A stretch of DNA of 64,000 nt. It comes from Osedax fenrisi. Lineage: Eukaryota > Annelida > Polychaeta > Sabellida > Siboglinidae. Where the stretch lies: NCBI GenBank assembly GCA_964019155.1, contig OZ025245.1, forward strand, positions 13,068,461 to 13,132,460, read 5' to 3'. A model generated the notes under the pieces. That model did not search any database. It saw nothing but the letters and a program-made list of their open reading frames with translations, and had not been told where the DNA came from. The stretch's first letter is position 1. Every line of letters starts with the position of its first letter. Below are positions 33,439 through 45,298 of this stretch, piece after piece. The translations under genes and the position numbers were made by a program.

Positions 33439-34895
33439 GAATAATTGATGCAGACAACTCATCTAACATGTGGCCAGCTATAGCGGCAAGCAATTTAAGT
33501 AGGCTACAAGAGGCGGATATAGGAATGGCTATAGTAATGGGAGCAGTAAGCGATAATAAGCGGCCTAGTCGGGAAGTAACGAAAGCGTGGGATTGGAGGT
33601 CACAAGTATTATTGAAGGATTGGAACCGGTTAAGTTTAGTAGAGGGAGTATTGTATAGACGAGAGAGTGGTAAACGGGGTTCTCTAACACTGGTAATCCC
33701 AGAGTCTATGAGACTGATAATGTTATCACGTTTACATGACGATATGGGACACCAGGGTCGGGATTGGACGGTGGGACTGATAAGAAATATAGGGTATTGG
33801 CCAGGTTTATGGAAAGATGTGGGGAGTTATGTAGATAAGTATAGAATATGCGGGGTGGCAAAATCAGCTCCTCTGAAGGTCATCCAAGGGTCTTTGACCT
33901 CAGATATCCCTGGAGAAATCTTGGCGATAGATTTTACCTCGCTAGAGAAATGCAAGGGCGGTATCGAGCATGTGTTAGTCATGACTGATGTGGCCTCTAA
34001 GTTTACCTTAGCCGTGGGAACTAAAGATCAAAAAGCCATAACGGTAGCACGTGTTCTAGAAAGAGAATGGTTCGTGAGATTTGGATTACCCTCCATAATT
34101 CACTCGGACAAGGGAGCAAACTTTATGAGCAAGGTAGTTAAGAGCTTATGCGAGGCATATAGCATAGTACAGTCGCGCACTACAGCTTATCATCCGCAAG
34201 GAAACGGGCAGGTGGAGAGATTCAACAGGACCCTCCACAACCTGCTTAGAACGCTATCCACTGAGGAGAAGGAGGATTGGAAAAATCAACTCCCAAAGTT
34301 ACTTTTGGCCTATAACAGTGGTACCCATTCAATGACTGGTAAGTCACCTTTTTTCCTTTTCTTTGGTCGCCAGCCAATCCTACCGATTGATCGCATTCTA
34401 GGGGTTGAACCAAATAATGAAATAAGCAGGAAGGTATGTAATGCATGGAAACAAATTAAGGAAGGTGATATTAAGGAGCATGTAGAGCTAGAACCAGGCG
34501 AGTTAGTACGGATAAAACAACACCCGCTAGGACGTTGCCGGATTCAAAATAAGTATGAGGAAATAGATTATAGGGTAGTCGAGAGGTTAAATGACCAATT
34601 ATACTTATTAGAAACGGTGGGAAAAGGGACACGACGAGTAGTTCACGCAATGGGGTTATTGCGTATGGATAAACGAGTGAACAATGATGTAGATGATGGT
34701 AATTGGATGGATGAGTTAGTAGACGTTCCTGAAGGAGAAAGTACTCCGAACAATAATATCGGTAACCCCGTAATAGAAGAACCAGTTGAAAGTATAGTAC
34801 AAGAATTGGTAGATATACCATTATTCAGGCGGACAACCAGAACGACCGCCGGTAAACATCCAAATCCATATAACCAACCAAGATCAATGGTCTAG
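33439..34895 (+). pseudogene. Gypsy integrase
   Basis: The zinc-binding region has HDDMGHQGRD (H-x4-H), but the paired cysteines read YRICGVAK, with Tyr in place of the first. The catalytic triad is visible as AIDFTSLEKC, IHSDKGANF and YHPQGNGQVERFNRTL. The block TGKSPFFLFFGRQPILPID and a C-terminal basic domain (GELVRIKQHPLG) follow. No chromodomain was seen. The open frame starts at or before 33468. It is separated from RT by a frame change. Confidence 0.8.
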
Positions 34896-34923
34896 GGATA
34901 AGAGGAGAGGCTCCTCATAACTC

Positions 34924-34935
34924 GTGGGGGGTGTA
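34924..34935 (+). promoter_or_regulatory. Gypsy polypurine tract
   Basis: GTGGGGGGTGTA directly upstream of the 3' LTR is the expected plus-strand priming site. Confidence 0.7.
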
Positions 34936-35274
34936 TGTGGTAGAGCTGGTGAAGCGAGTGTTTAGGCTGCGGGACAGGTATCTAGAGAGAAGCTGCAATG
35001 ACGCATCTAGCTAGGCCGTTGCTAAGCGCGATTAGTGCGTGCGTCGTGTTCATTGATACGTGACGGCGTGCGACGAAATGTGGATGTCGCCACATTTATC
35101 ATTGTGTTATTATTATATTACTTTAACGCATCGCATTTCTAATTATTGTTTACCGTGCATAATCAGAGGACACAACGGTTTGTGTTTATTATGTATCTTT
35201 CAGTGTTTAATGTATATATGTTTTAGAGTTTAATAAACGTATTCAACAACAAGAATCTCTACCTCTCTGTTACA
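34936..35274 (+). repeat. Gypsy 3' LTR (339 bp)
   Basis: Same length and ends as the 5' LTR, with about four substitutions. It is followed by TTTA, the target duplication. Confidence 0.95.
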
Positions 35275-35509
35275 TTTAGATGAAATGATACTTCAAAATT
35301 ATATTACCTCTGATATATCTGATAAATTATGATTAAACATGAAATCGGCAATATATATCTAGGAAAATATAGATAAATTATATACCAAAGTGAAAATATT
35401 ATTTACATTAAACATTATAGTATCAACAAGTTCAGTTGATGATGAAAGAAATGTTAGTAACATGGATATTTTAAAGAACTGGCTGAGAAATTCAATGGGA
35501 CAAAACTGA
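35275..35509 (+). pseudogene. hAT transposase relic, 3' fragment with dimerisation domain
   Basis: Directly after the gypsy target site the frame reads DEMILQNYITSDISDKL and then a stop. Further on, at 35423-35509, STSSVDDERNVSNMDILKNW and LRNSMGQN match the conserved C-terminal dimerisation segment of hAT transposases (family pattern S...ERxFSxL...LRNxMGQ). Two or more stops mark it as dead. Confidence 0.7.
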
Positions 35510-36693
35510 CTAGTTTAATACTATTTATTATTCACAGTAACACTATGAATTAAACATTGTTGAATTGATGTTATCATTTGTAAAGATAATAGAATGGAGA
35601 GAGAAGATGTTATCATAGACATCTAAGGGGCGAAACCGTATTGTATATTGTATTAATATATAACGTCTTTGGATGTTATCATGTATTTAATCTCGGAGGC
35701 ACGCGTTCATCAAAACAATGCTATTTTATCTCTATATAAAAACGCTAAGGATAAATAATTAATGAAGATAATTACATAATTTGTATTGTATTCAACATAT
35801 ACTTTCCTCATTCATAGAGGATCTGTATTTATATAAATGTACTTAATTTAAAATATTGTAAAAAAAAATAGTATAAATTAATTAAATATTTATTTTTAAT
35901 TTTGTTCATTAAAATGCAAGGTTATCATCATTTATTGAATTAATCTAAAATATAATAATAAATCCAACCGGATTCCTATAGATGTAAATGTTATATATTC
36001 ATAGTACAAATTTCGGTTACACTTGAATCTGGCCGCGGCGATAATTTTCATATGGCGTGGTTAACTTCTCAAAGATAATCAAAAATTCAAAAATTCAAAT
36101 ATAAATGACATTTACTTTAAATATTCAAATATTCTAATATTTAAACATGTAAATGAATGTAATGATTATTCAGATATATATATATATATAATATATACAA
36201 GTATATAATAATATAGTGTATATCGTTCATTTAACATATATCATATTGTGATACGTATAGATTTCATAGATTTATTCATAATTATATATAGTTTATATAT
36301 AATGTATATATAATTGTATAATATAGTAAAACAAACATAATGTATATGTTATCAGCTTCATTATTCTGTACATTGTCTACACTGTATATATTTCTATAAC
36401 TTAAATTCTATACTATATTTATATAAAATGTCCTATAATTTCTATATTTGTTCTATAAATTATAATTGTATATACACTTAATATATACACATGTACATCT
36501 AATATAAGTTATTTGTTCTATATATATATATATATATATATATATTCTTTAAATGGTAAACTATAATCAACGATGAACATTGTACATGATAATAATATAA
36601 TTATAAAATATAATATTCACCTATTTTATATGTAATATATTATTTATTTAATTTAATATATATATATATATAATCTACGACGTATAGTTTACC

Positions 36694-36754
<61 letters not shown>

Positions 36755-37029
36755 TGTGTGTATTTAATATTTATTTGTTTTATATATATTCAGCTTTATA
36801 ATTAATAAACTTCTTTTAAATCATTTATTTTAATATATTTATAATAAATGCTTAGGTACATTATATAGTTATGAATACATACATATTATTTATATGTGAT
36901 AAATAAATATAAATGTAGCAAAAGTTATTAAAATAAATATTGTAATGTAATATATCATATATTATATATGACTATACAAATTCTATATATTTATATATTA
37001 CAAATATAAACATAAAAGTAAAACATCTA
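35510..37029. other. AT-rich spacer with (AT)n runs
   Basis: AT runs near 36177-36190, 36519-36544 and 36703-36749. No coding feature recognised. Confidence 0.6.
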
Positions 37030-37400
37030 CAGCAAACAATTTCGGCAGATTTAAAGCAGAATTAAAGCATAAATTTAAAGCAGATTTTCGAACATTCTGG
37101 TTTAATAATCTGTTTTAATTATACTGCTTTAAATCTGCTTTAATTATGTTTACTTTAAATCTGCTTTAAAACGCTTTAAATCTGTTTTAATTATGCTTTA
37201 AATCTGCTTAAATTCTGCTTTAAGTATACTGCTTTAAATCTGCTTTAATTCTGTTTACTTTAAACAGTTTAAAACGCTTTAAATCTGTTTTACTTCTGCT
37301 TAAATTCTGTTTTTAATTCTGCTTTAATTCTGCTTAAATTCTGATTACTTTAAACAGTTTAAATCTGCTTACATTCTGTTTTTAATTCCTGATTTAAGTT
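37030..37400. repeat. Degenerate TTTAAATCTGCTTTAATT array
   Basis: About 25 imperfect copies of CTGCTTTAA(A/T)(T/C) and its relatives in roughly 370 bp. A block containing ACTTTAAACAGTTTAAA recurs. The array begins with AGCAAACAATTTCGGCAG in the opposite sense, hinting at a foldback element whose right arm expanded. Confidence 0.75.
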
Positions 37401-37690
37401 TGATATTTGCTATTACGACTATAAACATATTTTATAATACATCTTACATCTGGATATTAGCTCTATATATATATATGGATATTGATAATATTGTGACTAC
37501 AAATCAAATGTTATTATATGTATTTTACTAATAATCTATATCAACTAACATTCAATTTTTTCTAAATAATTAAATAAATATTAAAAAGTCTTTTCCTGAT
37601 GGATTTACACGTCCAAACTCCTTCGGTGCCTCCAAGTGGCATACCACGATACACTGGTTACTTAGTATCCAGGCTAAATTGTAAGGGGTA

Positions 37691-38778
37691 GGGGAAAGTC
37701 TCCGATTACCGACCCCTAAATGATTATTTGTAATAACTTATTAAATATTAAATATATTTATTTTAAATTTTGTAATTAGGGTAATATTATGGCAATAAAT
37801 AATGTGGCTATTTTATAATTTTGATATCATTATATTTACAAGAATAAACAGGGGGGTCGGTAATCGGATACATATTCCTAATACTGACCCCATTCTCCTA
37901 TACTACTCCCCCTCCCCCTATTATAATAATTCCCCTCCCCCTAGTAATATATTACCGACCCCCTAAAATAATAATTGTATAAATAATTGTAGTAGTATGT
38001 ACCTAGTATTAAAATATCCACGGATTGTAATACAAATAGTATATATACATAAATATAATTAATTATAACATGCACGTAATTTATTTTTTATTGAATTTAT
38101 TTTGTAATAGTATTTTCTAATATTAAATTTAAATTTAAACTTTATAGTAATTATATTAAAATAGTGTATATTATTATTTATATTTATTTATTAATCAGTA
38201 TGTAGGTATATAATCAACCTATATAATCAACTGGAGTCATGAATCCGAAATCTATATATATATATATAAATCATTTATTGTATCATTTATAAATGATACA
38301 CAAACAACTTACAACATATTTTAAAGTAAAATACGGATCTATTTTGATTGGATATTATAAATCACATGGGCTCGGTATTAGGGTAATTTAGGGGGTCAGT
38401 AATAGGACAATAATATGGGTTGTTATAATTAAGACATATTGGTTAATAGTTATTCAAATTAAATTATTTTTATAATAGTTATAAACATTTTATTGATCTA
38501 TAATATTTTGTGCAGTATTAAGATTTCTTTTAATCAATAAAGTATTTACAATGATTTAAAAAAGTTATTATTCAAATATTTAAAAAGTAAAAACAGAATA
38601 TTACATGTTATCAAATAACAGTTGTATGATTGAATATTTAAAAAAACAAAATACTTATTCATATGTATCATTAAATCACAAACAGCTTAGGTGTATATAA
38701 TTTGTTGATATCTCTTAGTTCCTGAAATATGAGATGGGGTCGGTATTAGGAGAGGGTCGGTTATCGGAGACTTTCCCC
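37691..38778 (+). mobile_element. TA-flanked transposon family G1, copy a (1.09 kb)
   Basis: The left end GGGGAAAGTCTCCGATTACC and the right end GGTTATCGGAGACTTTCCCC are inverted repeats with TA on both sides. GGGGTCGGTAATCGG-like motifs recur inside. Homologous copies are at 39273-42337 (inverted) and 60316-61231. No transposase is encoded, so it is non-autonomous. Confidence 0.85.
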
Positions 38779-39174
38779 TATAGGAGAATGTAACTCTGAT
38801 TCAACATATTTCTGCTGACTTGTATTACTGGTAGGTACACCGATCTTATGTGATACTGTTATTTAACAGTGACCCCTGATTGGTTTGTGTCATAGTATAA
38901 AATATAACCAGATGACCACTCTGATTGTTGATTATGGAAGGTAGCAGATCGATTCGCTAGATAAGTTATTTGATAGTGTACTACTCGATAATGTACTAAT
39001 AAATATTATTAGTATATCATTATTAATTAAATTAATAAAATAATAATTTTAATAAATTGAATGAACTGTATTAATAATTAATTATTACAATTTTTAATAG
39101 ACTGGGTGAATTCAGAGGAATCCACTTTAGGAGGAATAAACTTTCAGGGTAATTTATTTGTATTCGAAAAAAAA

Positions 39175-39247
39175 CACCCGATGAGGGGCTCGAACCCTCG
39201 ACCCTCAGATTAAGAGTCTGATGCTCTACCGACTGAGCTAACCAGGT
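39175..39247 (-). tRNA. tRNA-Lys (CTT)
   Basis: The reverse complement folds as a complete 73-nt tRNA. The acceptor stem ACCTGGT pairs with ATCGGGT (7 pairs, two G-T wobbles), with discriminator G. The D-arm is GCTCAGTCGGTAGAGC, the anticodon loop CTCTTAA gives CTT, and the T-arm is GAGGGTTCGAGCCCCTC. Box A (TAGCTCAGTCGG) and box B (GGTTCGAGCCC) are intact. A run of eight T follows within 5 nt, a normal Pol III terminator. There is no intron and no SINE-like tail. It lies between two inverted copies of transposon family G1, and the nearer one starts 25 bp upstream of the tRNA 5' end. Confidence 0.95.
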
Positions 39248-39624
39248 ATATATTTTTAAGTTAAATCATATAGGGGAAAGTCCCCTATTACCGATCCCCT
39301 CCTTATACCGGCCTAGGAGCTCCTCGTATCTCGAGATACTGATCAGTAACTATAAGAGATATCAAAGAATTATATATACATAACATATTATTAATTTAAT
39401 GGTAAATATAAATAAGTATTTTGATTATAAAAATATTCAATCATACAATTATTATTCGATAAAATATAATATCCTGGTTTTACTTTTTAAATATTTGAAT
39501 AATAACTTTTTTTAAACCATTGCAAATACATTATTAATTGAAAGAAAACGTAATGCTATGCATAATATTGTAAATCAATTACATTTTTATAAAAATAATA
39601 ACAAATAATTTAATTTTAATGACC

Positions 39625-40818
39625 GGGGGAAAGTAACCTAATACGGAAACTTTAACAATAAATTGTCTTCACATTTTATGACTCAATATTTGTATTCAAA
39701 AATTACAAAATATTAATATTATATGATTACAGATATTATTGTGGTTTTAAAATTTTATTTAATATTTTTATTCAATAGATATCGGGGGTGTCCGTATTCG
39801 GTACCCATGTCCGAATATGGACACCCTATGTACCACTAGATAAACTATATATTATTAATGAACCAATCAGATAAATTACAATTACATTATTTATAATTAA
39901 TGATATGAATAATTTAATATAATTTAATTATTAATTAATTAATTAATTTTTATTATTTTATTAATTAATAATACAAGTTAAGTATCTAAATAATAACATG
40001 TTTAGATTTAGCTTAATTGCTGGTGTTAATATAATAACGCACGCGATATTTATGAAAATTGGAATAGTTCACACGCTGCGTACTGGTTTGTTATAGGGTG
40101 TCCGTATATTGACATCTATAGAGTGTCCGTATTAGGGACTTATATGACCTTTAGATATATGATTATAACTTACTTAATATTTATAAAAAATATAGTAATT
40201 ATGTATATAATGTTTAGAATGCTTTAGTTTTTAATATATTTAATAATATATTGTTTTTTTTCTATCGATAGGGGAGGAACAGGAGTAGCGGCCGAAAATG
40301 TATATGCCTTAGAATACTTCTAATATATCGATAAATACTGAATTTGAATATATTATTTTTTTGAATTAGCTAGAAATCATATAGTTCTAGAATACTGTGA
40401 TTTCACTTTTATATATAAAGTATATTATTGAATAATATTAACGATTTCTTAGTCATTAAAAAAATCACTAAAATAAGGCATACAGGAGTAGTGGCCGCTA
40501 GTACCAGAAAATGCAATAGGTGTCTCATAATGTATTCGATTTAAATATTTTAAATTATTTAATTTGTATTTAAATTGTTTAAGATTATTAATTATATTTG
40601 TGATGCATACGCACCTTAATTTTATTCAATGATTTAATTATATATATATAACACACTCATATACATAAATAAGTATATATATTTATATTACTAGATATTT
40701 TTACTTTACAGTTTTACTACATTAGACTACCAACTTGATACCTACATATTATTTTTATATAATATAATATATAATATATATGTAACATATATGTTTCATT
40801 TATATATTACAAATATTC

Positions 40819-40865
<47 letters not shown>

Positions 40866-41733
40866 TATATGTAACATATATGTTTAATTGATATATTACA
40901 AATATTCAGATATATATAATGTATCATATTATTAATATTAAGTGGTGCATACGCAATTTTATAGAGAATTTCATAAAAATTGTTTTAAAAAAAAATAATT
41001 ATAGAATTTGAATATGTAAATGAGTTCTATATTACTCAATTTATATTGGATATAAGGCGGCCACTACTGTCGATTTTTTTCGGCCACTACTATTGATTAC
41101 ATATGGTCTAGTATATGTATCATAAATGACTACCATTACATGTATATGAATGCATAAATACATATTATGATAGATAAGCAATTATATTTTATAAATATGC
41201 AACAACAAATAAATATTTAATAAATATTCATTATATAAAAGTGCTTTTCCAACTCATGTTTTTGTTAAAATTTGACAAAAAATTATTATGTAATAAATTA
41301 GAGTAATTAATTAATTATTAATAAAAAAATGTACTCTATATTATAGACATTTTGATTATCTAAATATTGTATATAGAACTTGTTATCATATCTAGCACCA
41401 TTTCAGCGTTAATTAAAACGGTCACTACTCCTGCATCGGCCACTACCCCTGTTCCTCCCCTACATTTGTTTATTCTTGAGAAGGTTTTAAAGTTGAAATT
41501 TTTTTTCATAAATTTAAAAACGTAATAAAAAAAACAGTTTATTGGATATATCAGGACTATTTTGAATTATTAAAAAATCAAAAAAATACTTATTTAGACT
41601 ATTTTTATAATTTATATTATAATATTTTATTCATTAAACATTTTGTTGTATGATTTATGGTTTTTGAGATACCGAGAGTGTCCGTATTCGGGCACTGTTC
41701 ATATTTCGTTACTTTTTCTCTACTGAGTAGTAC
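39625..41733. mobile_element. Nested transposon G2
   Basis: The left end GGGGGAAAGTAACCTAATAC matches the complement of the right region (AAAAAGTAACGAAATATG). GTGTCCGTATTCGG-like motifs occur at about 39787, 39814, 40100, 40130 and 41681. TGACC flanks both sides (39620-39624 and 41734-41738), but the exact right border is uncertain. Comparison with copy a shows the surrounding G1 sequence is continuous once this insert is removed. Confidence 0.65.
40271..41460. mobile_element. Nested transposon G3 (1190 bp), TA target site
   Basis: Ends GGGGAGGAACAGGAGTAGCG and CACTACCCCTGTTCCTCCCC are inverted repeats with TA on both sides. GAGTAG(C/T)GGCCG-type motifs recur at both sub-terminal regions (40486, 41056, 41085, 41420). 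No coding sequence. It is the innermost of a three-level nest. Confidence 0.85.
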
Positions 41734-42339
41734 TGACCAACATATCTTAATTATAGCAACCCATATTATTTTCCTATTACTGACCGCCTAAATTACCATA
41801 ATACCGACCCAATGTGATTTTTAATAATCCAATCAAAATAGATCCATATATTACTTAAAATAGTCGTATACGTATAAGTCTATTTAGGATTCATGATTCC
41901 AGTTGATTATATACTGATTAATAAGTATTCAATAATATTATACAATATATTAATATAATTATTATAAAGTTTAAATTTAAATTTAATATTAATATTAAAA
42001 CATAAATTCAATAATACATAGATTGCGTTCATGTTATAATTAATTATATTTATGAATATCTACTATTTTTATTGGATATTATATTACCACAATTATTTAT
42101 AACACGATTATTTTAGGGGCTCGACAATAGGGGAAGGGGTCGCAACATGTATCCAGTTACTGACCCCCTGTTTATTCCTATCAATATAATTATATTACAA
42201 ATTTAAAATAGCCACATTATTCATTGCCATAATATTACACTAATTACCAAATTTCTAATAAATATATTGAATATTTAATAAATTTACTTAATTATTACAA
42301 ATAATCATGTTGGGGTCGGTAATAGGAGACTTTCCCATA

Positions 42340-42401
42340 GGGCTGAGAGTCTTATTATACAGGCTGAATATTTCCAATAATATAACGGTTTTATTTAAAT
42401 A

Positions 42402-42432
<31 letters not shown>

Positions 42433-43603
42433 CAATAATTAGATATTAGGATTCTTAACATATAAATTGGATTATAAATTATAATCCAATATTGAATCAA
42501 AAGTATTGGTAAGGACAGCATCGGATACCCTACAACCAATCAGCGTGCAGCGCGTGAACTAGTCTGATTTTCACGAATATCGCATGTCATGCCTAGCATA
42601 GTAGTATAGCAGTTATAGTAGTAACACCATCAACGTATCTATAGCTACATACGTATACATCTTATAATGGTATAGACACATATATAGGTATATATTTATA
42701 GTAATTGGTTGTATCGGAATTATATGTTAATAATATTATAATTATTAATAATTAATATATTAACATATTTATAATTAATATTTTAACATATTATTTAACA
42801 TATTAAATTATTAATATTTCGAACATTCTTAATTAACGGCGTGAATACTATTTTATTAATACGTTTTATGATTATTATTTAGATACTTCACTTGTAATTA
42901 AGTTATAAAATAATACAAATTAATTAATAAATTACTAATTACATTAAATTATTCATAACATTAATTATAAGTAGGATTATTTTGATAGGTTCATAAATAA
43001 TATAGATATTATATTCTAGTGGTATATATATGATATCCGTATTATAACAGGGTTGCACGTATTCCAGAATATATGCCTATAGGCTACCTATGCCTATATG
43101 TACCGAATACATTATTGACATCATCGTAATCTATTAAATAAAAAGATTAAATAGAATTTTAATCTTTCACGATAATATCTTTAAAATATAATATAAATAT
43201 ATTGTAATTTTTGAATAAAAACATCGACACATAAAATGTTAAGAACGTTTATTGTTAAATCTATTATAAATATTTATTATTTATTATTTAATTAAGTTTA
43301 TACACTTTTAAAATGATAATTAACAAAAGTGTTTATAATAACATGGTAATATGAGATAAAAATAAAATGGGAATATATGCTCGTGATATATTAAATAACA
43401 AAAAGTCATTTATAAATCATAGGCAATAAATGATAAATAAATGAGTTTTTAATAATGTCTTGAATGATGATGTTGATTCACAAGATATTAAATCAATATC
43501 GATCTAGTTCCACTCGATAGGTGTCGCTATACTAAATGCTATAGCATATATGATGTTATGTGCCGATTACTTTGTTTTGTTGCTTTCACTTTGATGTAGA
43601 TTA
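42340..43603. other. AT-rich spacer, no gene seen
   Basis: Short AT run near 42407-42431 and a GC-richer patch at 42500-42610, with no recognised gene. Confidence 0.55.
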
Positions 43604-43872
43604 TGTTATTGTTATTGTTATTTTTATTTGGTGGAGTCCTTTCATCCCATCCAGGAACTTAGATGAAGTTTTCACTTATAACCATATATAGCTCTAATGT
43701 CCCTTCGAAGCCGCTCTCATGTTAAGGCATCTATGGTTTTAACGAGAGCCGATCATTTATTTATACACAATTATATAAGATCACTTCTAAATAATATTTT
43801 AAGACCCATTTTATAAAATTAATTAATGGTCCGGACGAGGGTCGAACCCGTGTCCTACTGCTTGTGTGTCTG
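43604..43872 (-). mobile_element. SINE, head-truncated copy
   Basis: The minus strand carries CAGACACACAAGCAGTAGGA, GGGTTCGACCC and the conserved body up to GGGATGAAAGGACTCCACC, then an (AATAAC)n tail. The first part of the tRNA-like head, including box A, is absent. Confidence 0.85.
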
Positions 43873-44184
43873 TACTCTCAGACTTGAATATGGATTTCGT
43901 AATTTCGCGATGTATGTGTGTATCTTGTGATGATATGTATACACATAGTTACTATAGTTACTATTGATTTATAAATAATACGGCAATTAATGGTGCGGTA
44001 TTAGCTTATTAGGTGTTGTTGTAGAATCAGTTCAGTTATACTGATCGTCTACTGATCTTGGTGGTAATTTATATAATGGACGATCGAATTATTGTATTGA
44101 ATGTCATTAATTGATGAGCAGATAAATTAATCAAAAGTATGGTAAAATAGTCCTATATACATTTAACTATAGTAGCCTATATGC

Positions 44185-44608
44185 GGATGACGTCGAAAAC
44201 ATCCGGCATTATATTCGATTAATGTCGTATATTTACGCGTATTTAAGTAGTATATATGATAATTAACTATATAGTAGTAACATATACATATACTGCTATA
44301 TAACTGGTATTTGTATTTATAACTTATAGGCTATATAATGCTATATAAACACGCTCCCGCGCAGCTCGGCTAGCGCCGATCGATTTACGTTTTGAAAAAT
44401 TTCAACAATTTATGACTTGTTACCATCTTATTATGTACATTATATAGCCTATAAGTTATAAATACAAATACCAGTTATATAGCAGTATATGTATATGTTA
44501 CTACTATATAGTTAATTATCTATAATATTACTTAAATACGCGTAAATATACGACATTAATCGAATATAATGCCGGATGTTTTCGATGCCGGATGTTTTCG
44601 ACATGTAC
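44185..44608. mobile_element. 424-bp foldback element with 9-bp target duplication
   Basis: Arms of about 150 bp (44192-44340 and 44438-44602) are nearly exact inverse copies, beginning GTCGAAAACATCCGGCAT. The spacer holds CGCTCCCGCGCAGCTCGGC. CCTATATGC flanks both sides (44176-44184 and 44609-44617). The right arm has an extra GATGCCGGATGTTTTC unit. The 9-bp duplication and GG ends suggest a Mutator-like MITE. Confidence 0.8.
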
Positions 44609-44617
44609 CCTATATGC

Positions 44618-44896
44618 TATAGCATATATGCATATATATATATATATATATATATATGCTTTGAATTAGCAATTTCCATGTATTAAAAGTGATTGTTTTT
44701 CTATATATAATAACAATTATCGAAATAAAATAGATATTTGTATTTAAATAATTGAATATATATATATTCACTATATACATGCGCTTATATATACTATATG
44801 CGCATTATATTTATTACAAAATAACGAAGAGTAAACTATACTAACATATAGGTTATTACTTCGATAGGTAATGTGTTATATTATATTCATAAAGCT

Positions 44897-44941
<45 letters not shown>

Positions 44942-45262
44942 GTCTACAGAAGTCTATATAAGTCTATAGAAGTCTATAGAAGACTATAGAATACAATTGA
45001 AATATGACTTATTACATGACATAAAGTTTATGTTTATTATGTGGTTTATTTAATAATATTTAAAATCAATTTACAAAATTACAAATATATTAAGTATCAA
45101 TATTTAAAGATTTAAAACGAGTACATATATACGTGTAGTAGTAGGCGGCGACCATCTGTTATAGTTGAAGGGGCGTGGCTTAGCTGTGATTGTGGGCGTG
45201 TTATTGGGTTATCGATTGTTTATTTGTTTGTTGTTTCGAGTAGTTCGTAGATAGGCTAACAA
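44618..45262. other. AT-rich spacer with (AT)n at 44900-44938
   Basis: The AT run is followed by AAGTCTATAGAAGTCTATAG repeats (44939-44990). A GGGGCGTGGCTTAGC motif lies near 45170. No gene seen. Confidence 0.55.
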
Positions 45263-45298
45263 CATAGAGCTAGAGAGAAATTTCTCTCTAGCTCTTTG
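45263..45298. mobile_element. 36-bp palindromic micro-element, copy 2
   Basis: CATAGAGCTAGAGAGAAA followed by TTTCTCTCTAGCTCTTTG is one 36-bp palindrome. GCTAACAA occurs exactly before (45255-45262) and after (45299-45306). So this is an insertion with an 8-bp target duplication that consists only of its two inverted ends. Copy 1 is at 13280-13316. Confidence 0.75.

Larger units (their letters stand above)
29180..35274 (+). mobile_element. Ty3/gypsy LTR retrotransposon (6.1 kb)
   Basis: Two 339-bp LTRs flank gag and pol in the order gag, protease, RT, RNase H, integrase, which is the Ty3/gypsy order. TTTA precedes the 5' LTR and follows the 3' LTR (4-bp target duplication). The internal region starts after the LTR with TTTGGCGCACTCGGCAGG, a likely primer-binding site. 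It ends with a GTGGGGGGTGTA polypurine tract. It sits inside a hAT transposase relic. Pol is broken by frame changes and one in-frame stop, so it is not autonomous as sequenced, although the LTRs are almost identical. Confidence 0.95.
39273..42337 (-). mobile_element. TA-flanked transposon family G1, copy b, with nested insertions
   Basis: Ends GGGGAAAGTCCCCTATTACC and GGTAATAGGAGACTTTCCCA are inverted and flanked by TA. Sequence order shows it is inverted relative to copy a. It is about 2.1 kb longer than expected because element G2 sits within it (39625-41733), and element G3 sits within that. Confidence 0.85.
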
